This document shows positions 56,801 through 64,000 of a stretch of DNA of 64,000 nt, one piece after another. The DNA lies in assembly GCF_022376445.1 (NCBI RefSeq), contig NW_025955014.1, positions 124,001 through 188,000 of the forward strand. The letters are read 5' to 3'. Position numbers and translations under genes: made by a program. The notes below the pieces were generated by a model that was not told the origin of the DNA, did not search any database, and saw nothing but the letters and a program-made list of their open reading frames with translations. The stretch comes from Fomitopsis serialis. Lineage: Eukaryota > Basidiomycota > Agaricomycetes > Polyporales > Fomitopsidaceae. Numbering within the stretch: position 1 is the first letter of the stretch; every line of letters begins with the position of its first letter.

Positions 56801-57098
56801 TGAACGGCTCTGCTGCCAGGATCCAAGTCGAACGTGGCGCCGTCGCCGTCGACAGTGTGCTACAGTGACTTGACCTAGTATACGCCGCTTGAACGTCGCG
56901 TGTGGCAGTTCGTTGGCAATCACAGTAGTCGTACATCACGGGCATAGACATTGAAGAGAGCTACGATACATACAGAAGGGCGCGAAAAGTCCCAGCTACG
57001 CGTAGTTACATCAACCGGTAAACCTTGGTTGACTAATGCGACGGCCCATGCTCCACGCTTGGCCATCTGGAACCATCTCTTTCAGCACTGCTTGAAGG

Positions 57099-58509
57099 CT
57101 AAGCCGCCTCGTTTCTAGCCCTGCACCGCGGAAAAGGAAACAAATGAGGCGCCTTGGATGGTGCGACGTGGAACTCAGGGTGGAACATTATGCCGCCGAC
57201 ATGGTGCAGGTCGAACAGATAGATACACTCATTTGTCAAGCCGTATTCCTTCTCTGTGGCGATGGCCCAACAGCAGTGCTGTTGCGGAGTGGCCATCCTG
57301 CATTTCTGAGATGGGAATCAGTACCGATGCTGTCCCGAAGTTCTACGTGCTACTAACCTCCATGACTGCGGCCGTAATTTCACAAACCCGCCTCGCAAGC
57401 TGAGCTTTAGTGATGTGAAGGCCATCTTTCACGACTGGTATGTCTACCACTTGACGCGTGAGCTCAGCATGGTCGGGCCACTACGTGACGCAGGAGACAG
57501 TCAGCGGTGGAACCCAACTGGTATATCGACACGTACATAGATCGCAAGCCTGATTTTGCTCAATTGGGGGTACTTTCGGAACGGTGTGTCCATGTCGTCG
57601 TGCAGCATCCCCGCTAGTTCGCTTTCAGCGGTCGATAGGATCTTGTAGATGCTGAACCCATTCTTGCCACAATGCACCGTCGGGAAAACCCCCGCAGGGT
57701 GGTCCTTGGCGTCGCTGGCCTTCAAACAAGCTTTGTGCCCAGGAAGAACATACATCCCTGTGGCTGCACTCCTCTCGGCCGGGGTGCAGGGGCATTTTGC
57801 AGTCGGTGCCTTGATCGCAGGGAACAACCGACGTTGCCTCGATGGATCGACTTGAAGCTCAGGCTGAAAGGTGTACCCGCCGACATAATGGAGGGCATAT
57901 AGGTAAACGTCGCGCCGTGTGAGGCCGAGTTTTTCATTCGTGCTCACTGCCCAGCAGCGGTGCTCTCCGGGACGGTTTGCGAGAACACGCTACGAGAGGG
58001 GCTGTCACTAATCTGCGTCTTTGATCTACTCAGTGCAACACTTACCTCCATCATCTCGTCCACGACCTGACCGACGTCGATGGCAAGCTTGGCTTTATTG
58101 ACGTAGTTTGTTGAACCGAGAGCTATGCCAGTTTCCGCGTATCGCGTATCTTGGGTATTGTGATCGGGCCACTGCGAGGGGAAAGACACGCTCAGAGAAA
58201 CTGACGAGCAGGAAACAGTAGTACGATACGCACTTGCACTTTAACGTATATTTTCTGGTCGTTGCCGGACCAAAATCTCTTGGACGACGGATGCCAATCA
58301 TCATGCATCATTCCCGCGATGAGTGCTATATTCTTTGTCAGGAGCGTGTCGATGGATATACCCCTTCCAAAGTGGACCGAAGGATCGCAGTTCATAGGCC
58401 ATCTCCGAGCCGATCTGTCGGGGACAGGAGCAAGACGCTGAGGGAGGATATCCCGCATAGTTTCATGATCGCGAGTTGCAACGGTGCATTTGCAGGCGGG
58501 AGCGTTCAT
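57099..58509 (-). CDS. a-b-c family protein with internal duplication (intact member)
   Basis: Five exons: 58509-58234, 58171-58046, 57989-57537, 57480-57358 and 57305-57099, 394 aa, all introns phase 0. The protein is two copies of one module. Module a ends in (P)xVHFGRGISIDTL and IYVKV. Module b starts WPDH and holds NKAKLAIDVGQVVDEMM or ITKAQLARRVCEITAAVM. Module c reads CWAVSTNEKLGLTRRDVYLY, then ALHYVGGYTFQPELQVDPS and LFPA. Exon 3 fuses module c of repeat 1 to module a of repeat 2. At the end of that exon the relatives' donor position reads AT, and a GTACGT donor 12 bases upstream was used instead. Family not recognised. TATAAA at 58594-58599 lies about 85 bases before the ATG. Confidence 0.7.
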
Positions 58510-58593
58510 GGTTAATCAGAGTGAACCAGCACAGTGAAAGCAAGAGGAGGTTGAGCGAAGCAGATGAACAACCACGAGAATGAGCAGCGGGGC

Positions 58594-58599
58594 TTTATA
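58594..58599 (-). promoter_or_regulatory. TATA box of the a-b-c gene
   Basis: CCTATAAAGCC on the minus strand, about 85 bases before the start codon. The corresponding site of the 60.4-61.9 kb copy reads TATCAAT. Confidence 0.55.
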
Positions 58600-60425
58600 G
58601 GCAGCAATCTGGCCCCGGGAGTACGTAGCCATAGGGGCGAGAGCAAAGCCAGTCGCCCTTGAAACGGCCAAAACGAAGGTGAGATGACCTGCTGACGTTC
58701 ACCGCATTGTGGTCAGCAGAGCAGGAGAATTGCCAAAGCCAATGCGCATGGTCAAAACTGCGTTGTGTCCCGATCCTCACAAAGAACGAGCGCCGTGTCA
58801 TTAGTCGCCCACTGGCACAATCCTGTTGACGGCTGTATTAACACATACGAAACGCACTGAATACGGAAGGGCCTAGGTCAAAGCGAAAGGAGCCGTACAC
58901 GACCCAAGAGGGGCTCAGGCACTTCGCGTTCAAAGCTCCGTGGTGAGGCGCAGAACACAATGAGGGCTGCGCCGGCCCTGTGTAACACTGCTGTCTCGAC
59001 TTTCAGACGGAATCTAGGAACAATCTTAGGTGAACTTAAGAAGTATTCGGGAGGCGTGAATGGCTGAACACGTACCATGAACATCCTACCGATGATGCGA
59101 GTAGCGATGCGATGCACGCATTCCGGCGTCAAGTCGAGCTCCGAGATGAATGCTCAGCACCTGCGCTCGAGAGATCAAACAATATTTCTGGCAACGCTGA
59201 GTCGGTTGATATCTTTCAACGATGAAACGAGTTTCAGTCGTGGCTCCAGAGCTTACCATACGTGACACTCTTAATTAGGGGTGACGACCAGGAGACAGCG
59301 ACGCACCAAGGATATGCTTTTATTCCAGTGCTACGTCATACAAAGCACCTTTCGGAGTTGCCTTTCATTGGCTGGCCTTGTGTCTTATAGGGGTTATGAT
59401 CCACAGATCTACCTTCGACGGAACCGAAGCTTTGCGGCAGACTATCCTGAACAGGCAAAATCACGTACTCGCCACATTCTGACCTCGTCATACGCCTCGA
59501 CATGGTCTCTATTTTCACCTTCGCTGGTACAAATGCTTTGAGTTTCCTCCTGAACATCATCCACAAAGGTCTGAGCTAGTTTTTCTTCCCGTGATAGCTC
59601 CATCTTTGACCATGTCGATCGGCCGGCAGTGCAGCCAGCTCCAACTTGAACGCAAATTGTCAATCGTCCGTGATGCCACTGGTAACACAAGAGATACGCC
59701 CACCAGATAACCGAGGAGGTATAGAACAGACTATGAGCGCGGCTGTAGCTCTATGGATGCTCCAAATAAGTCAGCCGAGGAGGAGGAGGAGGCATCGTCG
59801 TCGGTCGCAGCGGCAGGCGCCCTCAGGCTCCTCGGCAAGACTGGCGCTAGACAGCATGTGACCGCGTCACCAGAGGCGCGCGCCGGGCGGGCCCGGTCGA
59901 GGCGATTCGTTTGGAGGAGGAGGGTCAACAGGCGACTGGCGGAATGGCATCGCGTCTGACTACGATGACGGGAGGGCATGATTGATAGTTAGTATCAACT
60001 ACTATCAAGTGTTGTATCACCCTAGGGACGATGTCATTGGTACAGTCAGATAAATTGAACGAAGAGATCTAGCCGCCGCCGTGCAGTGGCAGACCGGTCA
60101 CCGTGTCCATGCCAGTGGGCGATCTTCATGCGATACTCACGTCAGTCCTCAAGGCCTCACGTCTAAAATCCTGAAGGACTCAGCTCAACGTCGAGCGCGA
60201 CATTATGAGCAATGTGCCGCGAACCATACGGACGGCGACTTTCAGCGATCGTACATCACCGTGATCATGATGGGCATTGTCATTGCAGGGAGCTTGAAGC
60301 CATGACTATGATACAGTACATACAGAAAGACGTGAAATGTCCAAGCTACCGTACAATACATGAGCCAGCAAACCTCAGGAGCTTGGACAATATATGCCCT
60401 AGGCTTGGCTTCCGCCGGAATCATC
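58600..60425. other. Spacer of units 2 and 3, decayed gene sequence
   Basis: No intact gene. 59690-59540 (minus) has an open piece (EEKLAQTFVDDVQEE) followed by the decayed copy of the 55.5-55.8 kb frame. 59740-59900 resembles 56100-56250 (CAGCATGTGACCGCGTC). Confidence 0.4.
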
Positions 60426-62600
60426 TCATGCTAGCCCGGCAGCGACGAGGTCCTCGTAGGTGGCAGGGCGTGGACTAGGAAACAGGTGCGGTTGCATGGA
60501 CGGCGCGACGTGGAGCTCGGGCTGGAAAGTCATCCCACCGACATGGTGCAGAGCGAACAGATAGACACACTCGCCGGTCAAGCCATACTGCTTGAGTTCG
60601 TTAACCCCCCAGCAGCAGTGATTTGGCGGGCGGTTGCGTTCAAGCATGCAATGCTGAAAATGGTAAGTTTAGCATCGACACCGTCCGAGTGAAAGTACAA
60701 TATATCGCTCACCTCCATCACCCTCTTGACGACGCTACTGACAGACTGCGCGAGCTGAACCACAGTGATGTGGCCAGTCCTGAGTGAAAAGTTCTGCGCG
60801 ACGTGCGTGCTGTCATCGTCGTGGTTGGGCCACTAGTACATGACGGAGGTCACACAGTCAGGTCGAGAGAGAAGACCAATACATACATGGACCCTGATCC
60901 TGATCTTGTCTTTCAATGACTCGGAGGCGTTATGGGTTCGAAACGGTGTGGCCAATCCGCCGGGAATCCTGTTCGACAGGACCTCCTCGGTGGTTCTAGT
61001 GAGCGTGTAGACGCTGAGATCGCCCATGCCAAAATACACCGACGGAAAAGTGCCCCCGGGGGCACCCTGGGCCTTGTCCTGTGGCACACTGACAGGACCA
61101 GGACGCCAAGGAAGAATATACTTTCCCGTGGCTGTACTCCATTTGGCCCGGACGCAAGCGCAAGTGGGTGGCCTGACGATCGCAGGGAAAAGATGAGGTG
61201 GTCTCGATGGAGCGATTTGGAGCTCAGGTTGATAGGTGAACCCGCCAGCGTGGTGGATGGCAACCAGGTAAACGCAGCGCCATGTGAGGCCGTTTTCTTC
61301 ATTCGTGCTCACCGCCCAGCAGCGATGCTCTCCGGGGCGGTTATTCAGAACGCGCTACGAGAGGGACTGTCAATTTATTACGTCTCGCTCACAGAGTGCA
61401 TCATTTACCTTCATCGCCCTGTCCACGACACGACCAACGGCGATAGCAAGCTCAGCTTTATTCAAGGGAGTTTAAGGATCGTCTGCCGACTCGAGGGCTA
61501 TGATTTTCTTGAATTCCGTATCTTGAGGATCGTGATCGGGCCACTGCATAAATTGAACAGTCAGAGATGTTGGCAAGTAAAACATTATAAATCTGGTGCT
61601 TACGTCCACTGTAACTTGGATTCTGTGGTCATTCCCGATTCGAACCTTGTCGAACGGTGTGTCCCAGCCGCCATCATCCATCGCGTTTGCGACTTCTTCC
61701 ACACTGCTTGTCCGGAGCGCGTCGATAGACATGCCCCTTCCGAAGTAGAGTGAGGGGTATATGCCAGGAAACAGGTGCGTAGCCAAGATCTCGTCCACAT
61801 CGGCAGGACGCTGAGGGAGTACATCTCGCATAAGCTCGGGATCGTGGTCTCTTGCAGGGGTGCAATTGCAGGTCGTCATGATGGTTCGGAGTGAGCAAGC
61901 ACAGGGAAAGCAAGGGGAGAACAAGCGACGCAGGTGGTCAACCACGAAAATTAGCAGCAGGGATTGATAGGCAGCAGTGTGGCCCGGGGGCCACGCCACA
62001 GGGGCGAGAACAAAGCCAATTGCCCTGGAAACGGTCAAAGCGAAGGTTAGATGACCTGCTGACGCTCACCTTGCTGTGGCGAGCCGAGCGAGAAAAGCCA
62101 GTGCGGACGGTCCATACTGCGCTGTGTCCCGATCGTCACAAAGGGGCAATGACATTGGTCAAGATCAGTGTCGCTCGCTGCCACGAGCCTATTGGAGGCT
62201 GTATCAGTGCATACGAAACGTATTGAATATGGGAGGCCCTTGGACAAAGCGAAAGGAGCCGTACCTGATCCAAGGGAGGCTCAAGCGCTCTACATTCAAA
62301 CCTCCGTGGTGCGGCGCAGAACACAAGTATGGTTGCATTCGGCCTCAGGCTTGTGTAGCACGGCTACTTCGACTTTCCGACGGAATCTAGAAACAATCTT
62401 GGGCAAAATAAAAGAGTATCCAAGCGACATCAATGGCTGAGCACGTACCATGACATCCTACCGACGTAGCAGTGCGTGGCGATGCGATGCAAGTATTCTG
62501 GCGTCAAGTCGGGCTCGTCGCTTTCAACGACTGCTCAGTACTTGTATTCGAGAGATTGAACGATATCTCTGGCAGCGCTGAGTCAGTTTGTTGATATCTG
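59750..62600. repeat. Tandem unit 3 of the 54-63 kb array
   Basis: Colinear with unit 2. It holds the broken a-b-c gene and the upstream spacer, shared up to about 62600 (GATGCGATGCAAGTATTCTGGCGTCAAGTCG-type block). Confidence 0.65.
60426..61879 (-). pseudogene. a-b-c family gene with internal duplication, nonsense codon
   Basis: Same five-exon layout: 61879-61604, 61543-61409, 61354-60887, 60832-60713 and 60653-60426, which would give 408 codons. Exon 1 has the same length as in the sister gene (276 nt). Module a: GRGMSIDALRTSSVEEV; b: WPDHDPQDTEF and NKAELAIAVGRVVDRAM; c: HRCWAVSTNEENGLTWRCVY and HHAGGFTYQPELQIAPS; the second round has WPNHDDD and ALHHVGGMTFQPELHVAPS. A TAA at 61474-61472 interrupts module b of repeat 1. 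Everything behind it is open, and the splice sites are intact. The TATA position reads TATCAAT. Either a young pseudogene or expressed only as a 130-aa fragment. Confidence 0.65.
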
Positions 62601-63056
62601 GATCACGGTAAGTGGGGAAGTCTAGCCGGCCTGCGCGGCCAAAAGTGGCGGTAACGCGCTGTTGCTTTGGTGCCAGGAGTGTGATACTACTCGCCGAAGG
62701 CCGCCAGTGTGAAGTAACTCGTCGCCGTACGTCTGCCGCTGATTATCAGTGATTAGTCATACGTCAGCTACACTGTCGATGCGCGCAAACGCACCGGCGT
62801 ACGTACGTTACGGTCGAAAGACCGTAGTAGAAAGTTCAGCAGATTGAGGTTTGATGAGAATATTAGAAACCACCTTGTAGTCGCTAAGGCATTGAGATCA
62901 ATTGACGACGAGAGCACCTCCTGTCCTTCAACGCCTTCAACGCCAGAGTAGTCTCAACGCGATCTAGCAGGCTCAATGACTCGCAGACCTTCTCTATATG
63001 TGAGCGTACAGCGTAAACATGCTTCAACGAACTACATTAGTAGACTATCGTCCTTT
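62600..63056. other. Intergenic, no gene recognised
   Basis: Past the end of tandem unit 3. No supported gene; it holds the 3' flank of the F-box/LRR-like remnant. Confidence 0.4.
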
Positions 63057-64000
63057 TCAGAATGCCACGATAGACGCAGACACGAGTAAGAACACGTCGT
63101 GTGCGAGAAACGTCACGACGAACCTAAGTATTCCACGCTTGTCTGCCCGGGGCATCTTCCCTCTGACGAGTTTTGACCATTCATCATCAGAGATTCGCAA
63201 CGGCTCGTCAGGTGGGCCGGCGGACGGAATCGCGAGGCCTAGCTGGAGCTTGCCCTGCCTGATATTATAGCAAGTCGAGAGACAACAGTCGATCTCTGCC
63301 AGGTCGCCCTCCGTCTCGAGCCGATGGAGGAGCACGCTCAGCCGCTCCGCAGCGCCTTTGCTCTTGCCAACGTGGAAATTGATCAGCAGATGGGTGATGT
63401 GGTACGACGTTAAGGAGGAGAGCAGGCGCGGGATCCACGCGTAGTTGCTGTCGAGGACGCACCACACCGAGAACCGCAGAGAGCTTAGGTTGAGACCGCT
63501 GAGGTCGATCTGCTCGCCTACGAGATTTTGTGGATGCCATACATCAGCTTCGGCCCCTCCGAATACAAGTGGCCAAGAGACATACTGATTTTCTCCGGGG
63601 ACTGGTCTTCGACGCCATTGAATTTCAGTCCTAGGCCGAGATACTGCAGCGAGAGCGCGCATGCATCCAGTAACTCCCGAATCCTGATCATGCCTAAGGA
63701 TATGTTATGCTCAGAGCCAGCAGCTCTGCCGTTTTGCCAATGCGAAACAGAAAATCATGGATGGCGGGATGTATGTCGCCCGATAGGGAGATATCACGGA
63801 GACGCGAGCGGTTCAGCGGGAGTAGCGGCGGTTGCTCCCCCGGATTGCAATCGCAGTCAATGTCGGTGCAGAAAAGTTACTGCAGGTTCGGCAGGGCGGA
63901 TATCAGCTGCGAGAACTGCGACACCGTCGCGAAGCAAACATAATCCAGCGTCAGCTCCTCGATGGCGTGGAATGCAGCTAGGTGCACGATGTCCTTCTGT
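63057..64000 (-). pseudogene. F-box/LRR-like gene, degenerate, running out of the window
   Basis: Leucine-rich, repeat-like segments typical of agaricomycete F-box proteins: IEELTLDYVCFATVSQFSQL, ELLDACALSLQYLGLGLKFN, LSSLRFSVWCVLDSNYAWI and LSSLTSYHITHLLINFHVG. An in-frame TAA lies at about 63880 (after ISALPNLQ), another break precedes the ELLDAC segment (about 63690), and the frame changes between GIHKI and NLVGEQIDL (about 63525). The 3' part is open to 63057. The F-box itself would lie outside the window. The last 200 residues end in a hydrophobic stretch (VVTFLAHDVFLLVSASIVAF) that may be read-through of non-coding sequence. Confidence 0.55.

Larger units (their letters stand above)
56100..59700. 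repeat. Tandem unit 2 of the 54-63 kb array
   Basis: Colinear with about 59750-62600 (unit 3). Shared are the region before the gene's 3' end (GTACATCAC, ACATACAGAA), the gene itself, and upstream sequence such as GAGCCGTAC, TCCGTGGTG, GGCGCAGAACACAA and GACGGAATCTAG. Part of it, 59270-59600, is also shared with 55500-55900. Direct repeats, strongly diverged. Confidence 0.65.

Noticed and set aside
59442..59690. Gene joined through a 22-nt intron (GTACGTGATTTTGCCTGTTCAG)
   Set aside because: Too short for a spliceosomal intron here, and the following frame carries several stops.

Overview
The window comes from a basidiomycete fungus, most likely an agaricomycete. Genes have many short GT-AG introns (about 40-70 nt). 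Several families typical of that group are present: FunK1-type kinases, a Plavaka-type transposase, a DUF6698 protein and an F-box/LRR-like remnant. No bacterial signals, rRNA, tRNA or CRISPR were seen. All gene models below were built by hand from splice sites and reading frames.

1-23 kb is mostly conserved housekeeping sequence with local duplications: a C2H2 zinc-finger gene in two inverted copies (1-1193 and 10000-11862), a phosducin-like chaperone (1638-2819), mitochondrial dihydrolipoyl dehydrogenase (3648-5482), two inverted FunK1 kinase copies (6191-8283 and 16313-18398), a third, broken kinase (8569-9987), a glutathione S-transferase (14989-15854) with a broken 3' copy (18640-19270), mitochondrial ribosomal protein bL31m (19845-20351), a MICOS MIC26/27 subunit (20694-21711) and a single-pass membrane protein (22088-23133). 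Three of these act in mitochondria (DLDH, bL31m, MIC26/27).

24-54 kb is accessory. It holds an array of seven CENP-B-type helix-turn-helix genes, all on the minus strand, none with a DDE transposase domain, plus one 3' fragment. Two are frameshifted and five look intact. A 300-bp TA-flanked MITE lies next to the array, and a paralogous segment preserves its empty site. The array is split by an island at 37-47 kb with a DUF6698 gene, two small unknown genes and a full-length Plavaka transposase (11 exons, about 1415 aa, no break). A 2.7-kb segment with one CENP-B-type gene is duplicated directly on the two sides of the island (30.8-33.5 and 50.9-53.7 kb).

54-63 kb is a tandem array of about three diverged units. 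Their genes form an unrecognised family made of a three-exon module (a-b-c). The member at 57099-58509 carries the module twice with intron positions and phases preserved. The member at 54028-54558 has a single a-b copy. The member at 60426-61879 has the double layout but a nonsense codon and a decayed TATA box. The window ends in a degenerate F-box/LRR-like gene.

The best candidates for something undescribed are the transposase-less CENP-B-type array and the internally duplicated a-b-c family.
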